A stretch of DNA of 64,000 nucleotides from Occallatibacter gabretensis (GCF_001449115.1 NZ_LAIJ01000009.1:248001-312000), one strand, 5' to 3'; counted from the first letter of the stretch, positions 25,921-35,294 are shown. The notes: generated by a model not told the origin, from the sequence alone. Made by a program: numbers and translations.

Positions 25921-26774
25921 AACCGCCTCACCACCGGAATATCGGTGTCCTTAGCTGTGACCATACCAATCTCGGAGGCTGGAATTTTGTCGAGGATGGG
26001 ACAGGTCACTACGCGAGCGATCCGGTGTTTTGTGGCCGACATCGGTGCCACTGTAACACCCATTCCTGAGTCAACCAGTGACACGATGGTCGACATCTCG
26101 CTCGCCGTTTGAGTCACTTCAGGAATGACACCTGCCCGACTCAGAATCCCAATGACAAGATCGTGATATCCAGGGGCAAAGAACCGCTCGTACATCACAA
26201 ACTTTTCTCCCCGAAGATCTCGAAGGTGAATACCTGCTTTAGACGCCAGAGGATGTCCCAAAGGGAAGATCACAACGAAGGGCTCACGATGAACCGGGGT
26301 AATATCGATGCTGTCGGGAACGTCAATCGGCAACCGCAGAAAACCGACATCCAACATCCCGTTCTTAATGAGATCGGGTTGTTCACTTGTGAGAATGTTC
26401 CGCAACGAGAACTCGACCTGAGGATATCGTTTACGAAAGCGGCGTATCAGCGATGGAACTATTTCTTGCCCTGCTGTTGAAATGAAACCAAGTCGAATTA
26501 ACCCGAGTTTTCCAGCTGCGGTCCACTGAGTCTGGCGGCAGGCCACCTCTAAATCTTCTATTATTTTTGAAGCCGCGACCTTGAAGACCAATCCAGCCTG
26601 AGTGATCTTGGTTCTTTGCCTATTGCGATCCAACAACTTCACGCCCAACTCCACTTCCAACGCCTTGATCTGAAGGCTGAGAGCGGGCTGGCTCAGGTGA
26701 AGAATCTGCGAACTCCTTCCGAAATGAAGGGTTTCGGCGACTGTGAGAAAGGATTTGATTTGTCGTATTTCCAT
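25887..26774 (-). CDS. LysR-family regulator, divergent from the mdc operon (MdcR-like)
   Basis: 295 residues with an N-terminal winged helix (IKSFLTVAETLHFGRSSQILHLSQPALSLQIKALE trimmed to the usual LTTR pattern) and a periplasmic-binding-like effector domain (from GLIRLGFISTAGQEIVP to the C-terminus). It is divergent from mdcA with 103 bases between, as in Klebsiella-type mdc clusters where MdcR senses malonate. The symbol is not given because the effector is not visible from the sequence. Its 3' end overlaps the integrase remnant, so the junction may have replaced its native terminus. Confidence 0.88.
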   Translation of the reverse strand: MEIRQIKSFLTVAETLHFGRSSQILHLSQPALSLQIKALEVELGVKLLDRNRQRTKITQAGLVFKVAASKIIEDLEVACRQTQWTAAGKLGLIRLGFISTAGQEIVPSLIRRFRKRYPQVEFSLRNILTSEQPDLIKNGMLDVGFLRLPIDVPDSIDITPVHREPFVVIFPLGHPLASKAGIHLRDLRGEKFVMYERFFAPGYHDLVIGILSRAGVIPEVTQTASEMSTIVSLVDSGMGVTVAPMSATKHRIARVVTCPILDKIPASEIGMVTAKDTDIPVVRRFYELAGEWRRP

Positions 26775-26782
26775 AGCTTTGT

Positions 26783-26834
26783 TGATTGTCCTAACTAATC
26801 ACACTGATAAAAACATACAACTATCCTAATCACA
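26783..26834. promoter_or_regulatory. Likely LysR operator sites in the lysR-mdcA divergent promoter
   Basis: CTAATCACA occurs at 26795-26803 and again at 26826-26834, 31 bases (three helical turns) apart. The first lies in the interrupted palindrome TGATT-N9-AATCA (26783-26801), which fits the LysR-type dyad. This arrangement suits a recognition site plus an activation site. Confidence 0.6.
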
Positions 26835-26877
26835 AGAACAAGGCTCTAATAGTTATGTGCTGGAAAGGAGAAGTTGA

Positions 26878-28536
26878 ATGAGTGACCAGGCACCGATACG
26901 GCAGCGGACTTCATGGACAACCAGACGGGACGAAAAGCGACGCCGTCTGGAGAGTATAAATCCATGGATGAAAGGTCCCGTTTTGACTCAAAACAAGATC
27001 GTCGAAACTCTCGAAACTGTGGTCCAGAGCGGCGACCGGATTGTCATGGAGGGCGACAATCAGAAACAGGCGGATTTTCTTTCACGTTCTCTCGCTAAGG
27101 TAGATGCGAAGAAGATTCACGATCTCCATCTCATCATTTCAAGCATCAGCCGCCCCGAACATCTAACACTCTTTGAGCTGGGCATCGCGAAAAAGGTGGA
27201 TTTCGCATTTGCTGGTCCACAGAGCCTGCGGGTCGCGCAACTTCTAGAAGATGGAGTTCTTGAAATCGGCGCCATTCATACATACGTCGAACTGTATGCT
27301 CGTTTACTGGTAGACCTTATCCCGAACGTGGTGCTGGTTTGCGCAGAGCAGGCGGATCAGGAAGGCAATCTGTTTACAGGGCCCAACACCGAGGATACCC
27401 CGGTAATTGTCGAGGCCGCCGCTTTCCACGACGCAATTGTAATCGTGCAGGTCAACAAGATCGTTGACACATTGCCTAGGGTCGACATCCCCGGTTCCTG
27501 GGTCGATATCATTGTCGAGGCCGATAAGCCCTACGCGGTGGAACCCCTTTTCACCCGTGATCCTCGCCATATCACCGATCTTCAGATCCTGACCGGGATG
27601 ATGGTCATCCGTGGCATCTATGAGAGGCATCAGGTCCAGTCGCTCAATCATGGAATTGGTTTTGACACGGCTGCCATTGAACTTCTTCTCCCGACATATG
27701 GAGAGTCCCTCGGGCTTCGTGGAAAGATCTGCAAGCATTTTGCCCTGAATCCGCATCCCACTCTAATTCCTGCTATCGAGAGCGGATGGGTTGAGAGCGT
27801 TCATTCGTTCGGAAGCGAAGTCGGAATGGATGAATACATCCGTGCTCGGCCCGACATCTTCTTCACTGGCCGCGATGGCAGCCTGCGGTCTAACCGTGTT
27901 CTCTGTCAGCTTGCTGGACAGTATGCCGTGGATGCGTTCATTGGAGCAACGCTTCAGATGGACGGGGACGCCAATTCCTCTACAGTGACGACTGGACGCC
28001 TTGCAGGCTTCGGAGGCGCGCCGAATATGGGGCATGACCCGCATGGACGCCGCCATTCGTCACCTGCCTGGCTCGACCTCAAGACTAATGCGGACCCGAC
28101 GCTCCCGGGCCGCAAGCTCGTGGTTCAGACGCTTGAAACCTTTTCCAAAGGTGGCGAGCCGGCCTTCGTCGAAACTTTGGATGCAGTTGAAGTTGGTAAG
28201 AAGGCTGGTATGCCGATCGCCCCCATCATGATCTATGGCCAGGACGTTAGCCATGTTGTGACGGAAGAAGGGATTGCTTATCTGTACAAAACGGAAGGCG
28301 TTGAAGAGCGCCGCCGGGCTTTGGCCGCAGTAGCAGGTATCAGCCCTGTCGGCCTTAAGGCAAAGGCTAACGAGACAGCCGATCTTCGTCATCGCGGCAT
28401 CGTCGCTTTTCCTGAGGATATTGGAGTCCAGCGTCTCCAAGCCAACAGGTCCTTGCTTGCGGCCAGGAGCATGGAAGACCTGGTCGCATGGTCTGATGGC
28501 CTTTATCAGCCGCCGGCCAAGTTCAGGAGTTGGTAA
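26878..28536 (+). CDS. mdcA: Malonate decarboxylase subunit alpha (acetyl-S-ACP:malonate ACP transferase)
   Basis: 552 residues, full length for MdcA. The family sequence runs from the start region (WTTRRDEKRRRLESI) through EGDNQKQADFLSRSL and the long CoA-transferase-like domain. It transfers the ACP thioester from acetyl to malonate, starting the decarboxylation cycle in the cytoplasm. AGGAG lies seven bases before ATG 26878. TAATG overlaps with mdcB. Confidence 0.96.
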   Translation: MSDQAPIRQRTSWTTRRDEKRRRLESINPWMKGPVLTQNKIVETLETVVQSGDRIVMEGDNQKQADFLSRSLAKVDAKKIHDLHLIISSISRPEHLTLFELGIAKKVDFAFAGPQSLRVAQLLEDGVLEIGAIHTYVELYARLLVDLIPNVVLVCAEQADQEGNLFTGPNTEDTPVIVEAAAFHDAIVIVQVNKIVDTLPRVDIPGSWVDIIVEADKPYAVEPLFTRDPRHITDLQILTGMMVIRGIYERHQVQSLNHGIGFDTAAIELLLPTYGESLGLRGKICKHFALNPHPTLIPAIESGWVESVHSFGSEVGMDEYIRARPDIFFTGRDGSLRSNRVLCQLAGQYAVDAFIGATLQMDGDANSSTVTTGRLAGFGGAPNMGHDPHGRRHSSPAWLDLKTNADPTLPGRKLVVQTLETFSKGGEPAFVETLDAVEVGKKAGMPIAPIMIYGQDVSHVVTEEGIAYLYKTEGVEERRRALAAVAGISPVGLKAKANETADLRHRGIVAFPEDIGVQRLQANRSLLAARSMEDLVAWSDGLYQPPAKFRSW

Positions 28537-29453
28537 TGGCACAGCTAAGACCAATCACAATATCGTCTGAGCAACTCGACGCTTTGGCCCGGTCTGCGCG
28601 GCTTTCAGAACTCGCTCGGCAAGCGTTAGTTGCTGAGGCAGAACTCACGCCGAAACCGGGTCTGGTTGACGGTCGAGGGTCAGGATCGCATTCGGATCTA
28701 TCTCTCAACTTGATGAGAAGATCTGCGAACGCGATCGCTCCATACTTTACCCGGATGGCTGTGGCATCCGCTGAAGTTGAGATGGATGCCAGCCTGCGTG
28801 CCGTGGCTGCCGGCATTGGTAGAGAAGCCGAAGCGGCTATGCTTCGCGCTACTTCAGGCAGCAATGCACACAAAGGTGCAATCTGGGTTCTGGGACTATT
28901 GCTTTGTGCTGCAAGCCTGAGTGAGGATTCCCGTCCGGAACTTGTAGCCGAGTCTGCAGGCTATCTCGCGCGTCTGCCTGATCGTGCAAGACCGCAGGCC
29001 GTATCTCACGGCGATGTTGTCCGTGAACGCTATGGCGCTGCCGGCGCTCGCGGCGAAGCCTATGTGAACTTTCCGCACGTCATCAAAATTGGGCTTCCTG
29101 CACTGAAGGCAGCTCGTACTAGCGGACGAACAGAGCGGGACAGCCGGCTCACCGCTCTGCTTGCGATCATGTCGCAACTCGATGACACCTGTGTTCTCTA
29201 TCGGGGCGGATCTGAGGCACAAAGGATCGTGCACGAGGGTGCTGCTCGTGTCATCCAGGTTGGCGGGCCGGGAAGCCCGAAAGGAAATTCAGCATTGATC
29301 GCACTTGGGCAAGAGCTTGTTAGTCAGCGCATCTCTCCCGGCGGCTGCGCGGATCTTCTCGCGGCCACACTCTTTCTGGACGCTCTCGAACGCGGTCTCG
29401 AACGAGTGGAAAAAGACAACAGTCTAGTGGAGGAAAACGATGGAGAAAATTGA
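28536..29453 (+). CDS. mdcB: Triphosphoribosyl-dephospho-CoA synthase
   Basis: 305 residues, MdcB/CitG family. ELTPKPGLVDGRGSGSHSDL near residue 40 and GSNAHKGAIW at about 110 are the family hallmarks, with DDTCVLYRGG further on. It makes the 2'-(5''-triphosphoribosyl)-3'-dephospho-CoA precursor of the ACP prosthetic group from ATP and dephospho-CoA. ATG 28536 shares a base with the mdcA stop and has AGGAG six bases upstream. It overlaps mdcC by 14 bases. Confidence 0.94.
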   Translation: MAQLRPITISSEQLDALARSARLSELARQALVAEAELTPKPGLVDGRGSGSHSDLSLNLMRRSANAIAPYFTRMAVASAEVEMDASLRAVAAGIGREAEAAMLRATSGSNAHKGAIWVLGLLLCAASLSEDSRPELVAESAGYLARLPDRARPQAVSHGDVVRERYGAAGARGEAYVNFPHVIKIGLPALKAARTSGRTERDSRLTALLAIMSQLDDTCVLYRGGSEAQRIVHEGAARVIQVGGPGSPKGNSALIALGQELVSQRISPGGCADLLAATLFLDALERGLERVEKDNSLVEENDGEN

Positions 29454-29736
29454 GTTCAACTATCCTGAGGCGAAACGCCTCATCACCAAGAGAGCGCACG
29501 TCGGTGTAGTAGGCTCAGGCGACATGGAGGTCCTTCTCGAACCGAATAGTGAGGAGGGAGCCCATGTCTTCATCACGACCAGCGTCAACGGCTTCGGCGA
29601 TGCGTGGCGGTCCGTCTTCGACCGCTTCTTCTCGAAGTTCGATGGAGCGGTCCGTATCTATATTAACGATGCCGGTGCAACGCCGGGTAGTGTGTTGCTG
29701 CGTCTAGAACAGGCAGTGGAGGTGATTGAGCAATGA
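29440..29736 (+). CDS. mdcC: Malonate decarboxylase acyl carrier protein (delta subunit)
   Basis: 98 residues, typical for MdcC. Ser26 in VVGSGDMEVLLE is the attachment site of the phosphoribosyl-dephospho-CoA group; GDAWRSVFDRFF and INDAGATPGSV follow the family. It carries acetyl and malonyl thioesters between the alpha subunit and the beta-gamma decarboxylase. Start ATG 29440 lies within mdcB, and its end overlaps mdcD (ATGA). Confidence 0.94.
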   Translation: MEKIEFNYPEAKRLITKRAHVGVVGSGDMEVLLEPNSEEGAHVFITTSVNGFGDAWRSVFDRFFSKFDGAVRIYINDAGATPGSVLLRLEQAVEVIEQ

Positions 29737-30602
29737 GCGCGTCAATTCTCATTCCCGATTTCGTTAACCGTAAGAGCTTTATTGAACTGGACGCTCGTGC
29801 CCGCGCTCAGAGCCTCTTCGATGAAGGTACCTGGAAGGAGCTCGTCGGTCCCTTCGATCGCATCGAGTCTCCATGGCTTGCCAAGCAAGGCATCGCTCCG
29901 CAATTTGATGATGGCTGCGTCGTGATCAAGGGAAAAATCGGCGGATCTCCGGCTGTCACCATTGCGTTCGAAGGAGCCTTCCAGGGTGGCAGCGTCGGCG
30001 AGGTATCTGGCGCCAAGATGACCGCTGCCCTGGATCTCGCAACGAAGGATTCCAAGGCAGGAAAACCTACAGCTGCAATTCTTTTGCTCGAAACTGGGGG
30101 CGTGCGCCTCCAGGAAGCGAATCTAGGTTTGGCAGCGGTTGCCGAGATCATCTCTTCAGTTCTCGCCCTTCGTCAACATGCCCCCGTGATCACAATCGTT
30201 GCCGGCACTGTCGGCTGTTTCGGAGGCATGTCTCTTGTAGCTGGCGTATCCAGCTACACAATCATGACCCGCGAAGCCCGGCTTGGATTGAACGGTCCGG
30301 AGGTGATTGAACAGGAGTCCGGTATCGATGAGTTTGATTCCTCCGATCGAGCCCTCATCTGGGCAATTCATGGTGGAGAACAACGCGTCGGCATGGGACT
30401 CGCGGATTTACTCGTCGAAGATGATGCCGGCAAGATAGCCGCGGCAGTGCTTAGTTGCGTGCGCAAAGGCGTACCGGAGAAGCATCGGACCGAGCAGGTG
30501 GAACTCTATCGCGCTCGTATTGCGGCGCTTGATACATCCAGCCAGATAGATCCGGCAACATTGCGGCAACAGCGGGCTAACACAAAAGGAGGTGTGCGAT
30601 GA
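29733..30602 (+). CDS. mdcD: Malonyl-S-ACP decarboxylase, beta subunit
   Basis: 289 residues with the crotonase/carboxyltransferase-like fold of MdcD: FIELDARARAQSLFDEGTW, GSPAVTIAFEGAFQGGSVGEV, LLLETGGVRLQEAN, and GCFGGMSLVAG. With the gamma subunit it decarboxylates malonyl-ACP to acetyl-ACP and CO2. The gene overlaps mdcC and mdcE by four bases each (ATGA), pointing to translational coupling. Confidence 0.95.
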   Translation: MSASILIPDFVNRKSFIELDARARAQSLFDEGTWKELVGPFDRIESPWLAKQGIAPQFDDGCVVIKGKIGGSPAVTIAFEGAFQGGSVGEVSGAKMTAALDLATKDSKAGKPTAAILLLETGGVRLQEANLGLAAVAEIISSVLALRQHAPVITIVAGTVGCFGGMSLVAGVSSYTIMTREARLGLNGPEVIEQESGIDEFDSSDRALIWAIHGGEQRVGMGLADLLVEDDAGKIAAAVLSCVRKGVPEKHRTEQVELYRARIAALDTSSQIDPATLRQQRANTKGGVR

Positions 30603-31432
30603 ATGAACAAGTTGGATTGCGCGGCAGAGCATGGTTCAAAGCCCTGACCGGAAGCGACGCACCGAATAGCGGTGATCCGCACTCCGTGCTGGCTACAACA
30701 GCCGCCGTTGGAAATGAGCAAGCCTTGTTCCTCTGCGTTGTACCTGACAAGGGCAGCCGCTTTCCTTGTGTTCGCGACGGGCAGGTTGGGCTGGAAGAAG
30801 CATTCACTCTCGCAGCTCACCTTCGAGCAGTGATTGCCGAAGACCACGATAAATCTCGTGAAGCGAAGCGTTCCATCATCGCAATCGTTGACGTGAAGAG
30901 CCAGGCTTATGGGCGCCGTGAGGAGACTGCTGGCATCTTCTTCGCGGCCGCTGCGTCGGCAGATGCATATGCATCTGCAAGGATGGCGGGACATCCTGTT
31001 ATTTCGCTGGTAGCCGGCCAAGCCTTCAGCGGCGGATTCCTCACTCACGGCTACCAGGCAAATCGCATTCTGGCATTCGATGATGCTGGGATTGTGATCC
31101 ATGCAATGCATAAAGAAGCGGCGGCCAGAATTACGAGAAGGTCCGTTGCTGAACTCGAGAAGCTGGGACACGATATTGCTCCCATGTCCTATGACGTTCA
31201 AGACTATGCCAAGCTCGGTCTCCTGTTCAAACTGTTGCATGTCGACGATCCACAACACCCGACTTCGAATGAGGTTGCCGAAGTAAGGGAAGCAATTACG
31301 GAAGCGATTACCGATGCACGTAAAGGCAAGCTCGATCTGAGTAACAGGTGGGAGTCAGACACTGCAAGAACGATGCGGAAAGGCACCCTTGCAGTGCGAG
31401 CGGCTCTTGAAGAACAGTGGTTCAACGGTTAA
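30599..31432 (+). CDS. mdcE: Malonate decarboxylase gamma subunit
   Basis: 277 residues. GRAWFKALTG at the start, VDVKSQAYGRREE, and GHPVISLVAGQAFSGGFLTHG are clear MdcE patterns. It completes the beta-gamma decarboxylase. ATGA overlap with mdcD. It ends nine bases before mdcF. Confidence 0.95.
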   Translation: MNEQVGLRGRAWFKALTGSDAPNSGDPHSVLATTAAVGNEQALFLCVVPDKGSRFPCVRDGQVGLEEAFTLAAHLRAVIAEDHDKSREAKRSIIAIVDVKSQAYGRREETAGIFFAAAASADAYASARMAGHPVISLVAGQAFSGGFLTHGYQANRILAFDDAGIVIHAMHKEAAARITRRSVAELEKLGHDIAPMSYDVQDYAKLGLLFKLLHVDDPQHPTSNEVAEVREAITEAITDARKGKLDLSNRWESDTARTMRKGTLAVRAALEEQWFNG

Positions 31433-31441
31433 GAGGCCGAA

Positions 31442-32389
31442 ATGACTCTGATACTTCTCAATGCGTTACTCCCGATCTTCGTCGGCCTGCTTTTGGGATA
31501 TGTAGCAGGCCGGCGCGGAGTCATGGACAACCTGAATGTTCGAAATTTAATCGTGCTCGTAATGGACTTCGCCATCCCATGTGCGCTCTTTTCCACGATC
31601 AGCAGCACATCCTGGCCTGTGCTCCGGGAACAATGGGAATCGGCAGTGATGATCGCTGTGGTATTTGTGGCCACGTATGCCGTCAGCTATATCTGGGCAA
31701 GAAAAAGTCTCAAAATGTCCATTTCCGATGCTTCTGTACTTGCACTGACAGTGGGCTTCCCAAATTGCGCAGCCGTGGCTTTGCCATTGCTGACCTCCGC
31801 ATATGGTCCCAGTGCAAGGGTTACAGCAGCCCTCTCCATCGCAGTTGGAGCTATCACGATCTCCCCTTTGACCATTGCTCTGCTCGAGTCCGACAAACTG
31901 TCCGATGGAAAGAGCGTCTCTATTCAAGCGGTTGCAATCAAATTTTTTCGAGCATTCACTCGCCCTGTGGTGTGGGCTCCTATGTTGGCTTTGGTGAGTG
32001 CTTACTTCGGTTTACATTTACCATCCTATGTTGATAGGTCATTAACGATTCTTGGGAGCGCAGCATCAGGATCAGCTTTGATTCTTACGGGGGTCGTCGT
32101 TTCTTCCCAGACATTTCGCTTTGACGGGAAGGTCGCCTGGACAACTGCTGCAATCGTCCTTATTCAGCCCTTGTTTGCTCTCGGCATTACTGAGCTCTTT
32201 CATATGAGTCACGATGCAATCCGTGACATCACGCTGATCAGTGCGATACCGGGTGGATTCTTCGGCCTCGTTTTTGGAAAAAGCTTCGATGCAACTCCTG
32301 AAACCGCCAGCTCGGGGCTGATTGCTTCCTATGTGGTAGAGGCATTTTCCCTGGCCGGCTGGATGCTCGTACTCACGAAGTATTTTTGA
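31442..32389 (+). CDS. mdcF: AEC-family transporter, probable malonate carrier
   Basis: 315 residues with about ten hydrophobic helices. The N-terminus (LLNALLPIFVGLLLGYVAGR) and SVLALTVGFPNCAAVALPLL carry the auxin-efflux-carrier family signature. MdcF of this family is the malonate importer of many mdc operons. The gene lies inside the operon between mdcE and mdcG, which supports the assignment. Confidence 0.9.
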   Translation: MTLILLNALLPIFVGLLLGYVAGRRGVMDNLNVRNLIVLVMDFAIPCALFSTISSTSWPVLREQWESAVMIAVVFVATYAVSYIWARKSLKMSISDASVLALTVGFPNCAAVALPLLTSAYGPSARVTAALSIAVGAITISPLTIALLESDKLSDGKSVSIQAVAIKFFRAFTRPVVWAPMLALVSAYFGLHLPSYVDRSLTILGSAASGSALILTGVVVSSQTFRFDGKVAWTTAAIVLIQPLFALGITELFHMSHDAIRDITLISAIPGGFFGLVFGKSFDATPETASSGLIASYVVEAFSLAGWMLVLTKYF

Positions 32390-32398
32390 GGGAACCTG

Positions 32399-33040
32399 AT
32401 GGTTAGCACGCTGCATGTCCACGACCTCATTCTCCTGAGAACAGAGTCGGCGGTGATCTCAACTCAAAGCGATTCAGCGTGCCCATGCCTCAATCCCAAT
32501 CAGCGCCCCTGGGTGGTTGTGCGGAGAGGCCGCATCTCAGGTGGATTGATCCCGGTGGGGGTGCGTGGGGCGCAAAGGCATGAACGCTGCGCAGGATTCA
32601 CAAGATTGAGTGATGTTGCGGAGGCTCTGCGCCCAGATCAGTTGCGGCTGCGGCTCGCGGAGGATTCGCGCCGCTTACTACCGGCGTTCCGAACCTTGTC
32701 TTATCTCGAAAGCCGTCTTGTCGGATTGGATATGAGCTGGGGCCCGGGCGGGAGTTTGGGTTATGAACTGGCCTCGGGAATACCGGCTGTCCACGCTGAC
32801 AGCGATTTAGACCTAATACTTTTCGCGCCCAAACAACTTGACATTACAGAAGCACAAAATTTGTGGCGCATGATCAGCAGTGCTCCGGGAAAGGTTGATG
32901 CATTGGCAGAGACACCGTGTTGCGGATTTTCTTTAGAAGAATTTGCGACAACCTCGCATCGTAAGATTCTGCTTCGCACGAGTGAGGGCCGCGTTCTCGG
33001 CTCCAATCCCTGGAGTCTGTCGAACGGCGAGGATAACTAA
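32399..33040 (+). CDS. mdcG: Phosphoribosyl-dephospho-CoA transferase (holo-ACP synthase)
   Basis: 213 residues, MdcG family. The N-terminus reads HVHDLILL, followed by RRGRISGGLIPVGVRG, GPGGSLGYELASG and the nucleotidyltransferase acids in HADSDLDLILFAP. It loads the MdcB product onto Ser26 of MdcC. Start ATG 32399 follows GAGGG of the preceding stop region at close spacing. Confidence 0.92.
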   Translation: MVSTLHVHDLILLRTESAVISTQSDSACPCLNPNQRPWVVVRRGRISGGLIPVGVRGAQRHERCAGFTRLSDVAEALRPDQLRLRLAEDSRRLLPAFRTLSYLESRLVGLDMSWGPGGSLGYELASGIPAVHADSDLDLILFAPKQLDITEAQNLWRMISSAPGKVDALAETPCCGFSLEEFATTSHRKILLRTSEGRVLGSNPWSLSNGEDN

Positions 33041-33041
33041 C

Positions 33042-33959
33042 GTGAATACTGCATTCTTATTTCCGGGACAAGGAGCACAAAAGCCTGGAATGCTTCATGA
33101 GCTCGTTGATGATCCAGCTATCGACCTGACGCTCGAAGAGATCAGCGACGTGTTGAAATCTGATATCCGTCTGTTGGACTCGCCTGAGGCATTGGGCTCT
33201 ACAGTGTCGGCTCAACTGGCTCTTCTGGCTTCCGGAGTCGCTACAGCCAGAGCTTTGCAGAGACATGGTGTTACTTGTTGTGCAGTAGCAGGTTTATCTG
33301 TCGGCGCATTTGCAGCAGCCGTCGTTGCCGAGACGATCACATTAAAGGATGCCGTAATTCTGGTTCGTTCCCGCGCAGAGAAAATGGCACAGCTATATCC
33401 AGTCGGATACGGATTGGCTGCCATCGTCGGTCTGAACGAGCGACAGGTTACGGCTATTGTCAATTCTGTAAATACGGCCGCAACTCCTGTATTCGTAGGA
33501 AATATCAACGCACCGCGGCAGATCGTAATTGCAGGCTCCATAGAAGGGATGCAGAAAGCTTTAGAAGAGGCGAGCCGGCAAGGTGCCAGGAAAGCTGAGC
33601 TCCTGCACGTTTCAGTGCCGTCCCATTGTCCTCTACTTTCATCCGTTTCTGACTCGCTTCGGCTCCAGCTAAATTCTATGCCGCTAAAGGCTCCGAAATG
33701 TCCCTATATCGCGAATGTGAATGCCCGAGCGGTGCGCTCCGCTTCGGCAGTAGCAACGGATCTGGCGGACAATATCGCCTATGGAGTTCGCTGGCATGAT
33801 GCGACGATAGTCGCGGAGGAATTGGGTTGCAACCTCTTCCTTGAAATGCCGCCAGGCCACACTTTGACAGACCTCGTGGAAGAAAACGTTCCCGGCGTTA
33901 CTGCTTCTGTCATCACAACGGATCTTTTCAGACACGTGCTGCGACTCGCTGCCGTGTAA
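33042..33959 (+). CDS. mdcH: Malonyl-CoA:ACP malonyltransferase of the mdc system
   Basis: About 305 residues of the FabD-like acyltransferase fold: FPGQGAQ (7-13), catalytic Ser86 in GLSVG, an active-site Arg in LVRSRAEKM, and His195 in VPSHCPLL. It primes the holo-ACP with malonate, which starts the cycle. GTG 33042 is one base after the mdcG stop. It is the last gene of the operon. The order A-B-C-D-E-F-G-H with a LysR gene is the Klebsiella-like arrangement. Confidence 0.93.
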   Translation: MNTAFLFPGQGAQKPGMLHELVDDPAIDLTLEEISDVLKSDIRLLDSPEALGSTVSAQLALLASGVATARALQRHGVTCCAVAGLSVGAFAAAVVAETITLKDAVILVRSRAEKMAQLYPVGYGLAAIVGLNERQVTAIVNSVNTAATPVFVGNINAPRQIVIAGSIEGMQKALEEASRQGARKAELLHVSVPSHCPLLSSVSDSLRLQLNSMPLKAPKCPYIANVNARAVRSASAVATDLADNIAYGVRWHDATIVAEELGCNLFLEMPPGHTLTDLVEENVPGVTASVITTDLFRHVLRLAAV

Positions 33960-34082
33960 AGTCCAATGTGCAGGGCCTTGCTATCGCCCATCCTGGATGA
34001 TTAGTGCGGGAATGTCGACTTGGAATGCCCAGCCATTTATGTGCCAGTTTCAATGAGAGAAACTGGAGCAAAGAAGCTCGAA

Positions 34083-34231
34083 ATGATACGAAGAAAGAAG
34101 CATACCCCTGAGCAGATTGTGAGCTTGCTGAGGCAGACGGAGGTTGCTGTAGCGAACAGTAAGACGACTCCAGTGCATGCCGGGACAGTGGTATCACCGA
34201 GATGACGTATTACCGCTGGCGGAAAGAATGA
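34083..34231 (+). pseudogene. IS3-family transposase OrfA fragment
   Basis: MIRRKKHTPEQIVSLLRQTEVAVANSKT is the typical OrfA helix-turn-helix start. A frameshift follows, then TEMTYYRWRKE and a stop, which is the expected continuation in another frame. About 50 of roughly 90 residues remain. It lies 120 bases after mdcH. Confidence 0.8.
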
Positions 34232-34263
34232 TAAGCTTCGGTATTCCTGTACCAGTTGAAATG

Positions 34264-34400
34264 TTAGTCTTCGACAGGTTTAGGTTGCAGTGAGAGCGCT
34301 GCTAGCGCGCTCTCACTGGCGAACTCGCTAGGCGCCCTGTCACCGAGAGATTGGTGACGGGGCTGGTACTGGCGTGCAGGCGACTCGTTTTCTTGCAGAG
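34264..34400 (-). pseudogene. IS3-family OrfB C-terminal remnant
   Basis: On the minus strand, [25 protein letters not shown] and a stop resemble the conserved end of an IS3 integrase core (R/H-SLG-R-P-EFA). It is opposite in orientation to the OrfA fragment, so the two are either from different copies or rearranged. Only the tail remains. Confidence 0.55.
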
Positions 34401-34419
34401 GCGCAAGCTGGTAAATCAG

Positions 34420-34983
34420 TGCCGGAGCGCTGTGCCGGTCTGGATCATGCCGATGTCGCGGGTGGTGGATAGCGTCGACCCGGCAAAGATCCCCTTCGAT
34501 GTCGTCATCATCGACGAGGCAAGCCAATGTGATTTGGGAAGTCTCGTCGCAATCTGGATGACGAAAGAAGTGATCGTGGTGGGCTACCACGATCAGGTCA
34601 GTCTTGATGCGGTCGGCCAGCAAGTGGCACGGATTGCCGCGTTGCAGGAGACCTATCTACAGAACATACCCAACAAATATCTTTACGATGGGCAGCTTTC
34701 GCTCTACGATCTTGCACGCCAATCCTTCTGCAGCAAGGTCTGTCTTCGTGAGCACTTCCACTGCGCTCCGGAGATCATTCAATTTAGCAATGTTCTCTCC
34801 TACGATCGGAAGATCAAGCCGCTGCGGGATACGTTCTGGCTCGAGGGAATGCAATCCTCAGTCGTTGCTTCTTACGAATCCTTCAAGGCCTCGTCGGGGA
34901 CGGATTTCACGGAAGATCTCAAGAAGATCGAGGTGCCTACGCTGATTATTCATGCCAGCAACCAGACAGGAACTCGTCCGTAG
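34420..34983 (+). pseudogene. Chimeric remnant: SF1 helicase fragment joined to an alpha/beta-hydrolase fragment
   Basis: The open frame starts inside a DNA2/NAM7-like helicase ([19 protein letters not shown], Walker B-like [36 protein letters not shown]). Near 34870 it switches to a haloperoxidase-like hydrolase segment ([20 protein letters not shown]) and stops soon after. Neither domain is complete: no helicase Walker A, and no hydrolase nucleophile. Confidence 0.75.
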
Positions 34984-35294
34984 TTCTGTTTGAGTACGTT
35001 ATCGCTTATACACAGATCAAACCGCCCTGCGCGCGGAACATTATTCTACAGCTATGGTTTTAGTATCTCGGCGACCTGATACAACATGAAACTATCGAGT
35101 TCACTCCTCCCGTTTCGAGCGATACGGCTTTAGGGCAGAAACTAATCGGAGTAGGGCGAGCCAAGTGGCGGTACGAAGATGTTGATGTGGAAATATTCAG
35201 CTCTCATGCTATGGAATCGGACTGCCGACCCTATCAGAGTGCGCCACGTTAATACCGTTTAAAGCGGTCATTTTGAGATTTGAGCGGGATCAGG
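34984..35294. other. Junk-like stretch before the ROK kinase
   Basis: About 310 bases with no intact gene. One plus-strand frame (about 35077-35250) reads IQHETIEFTPPVSSDTALGQ and ends YQSAPR-stop. It might be a gene fragment; I do not recognise it. Confidence 0.35.
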
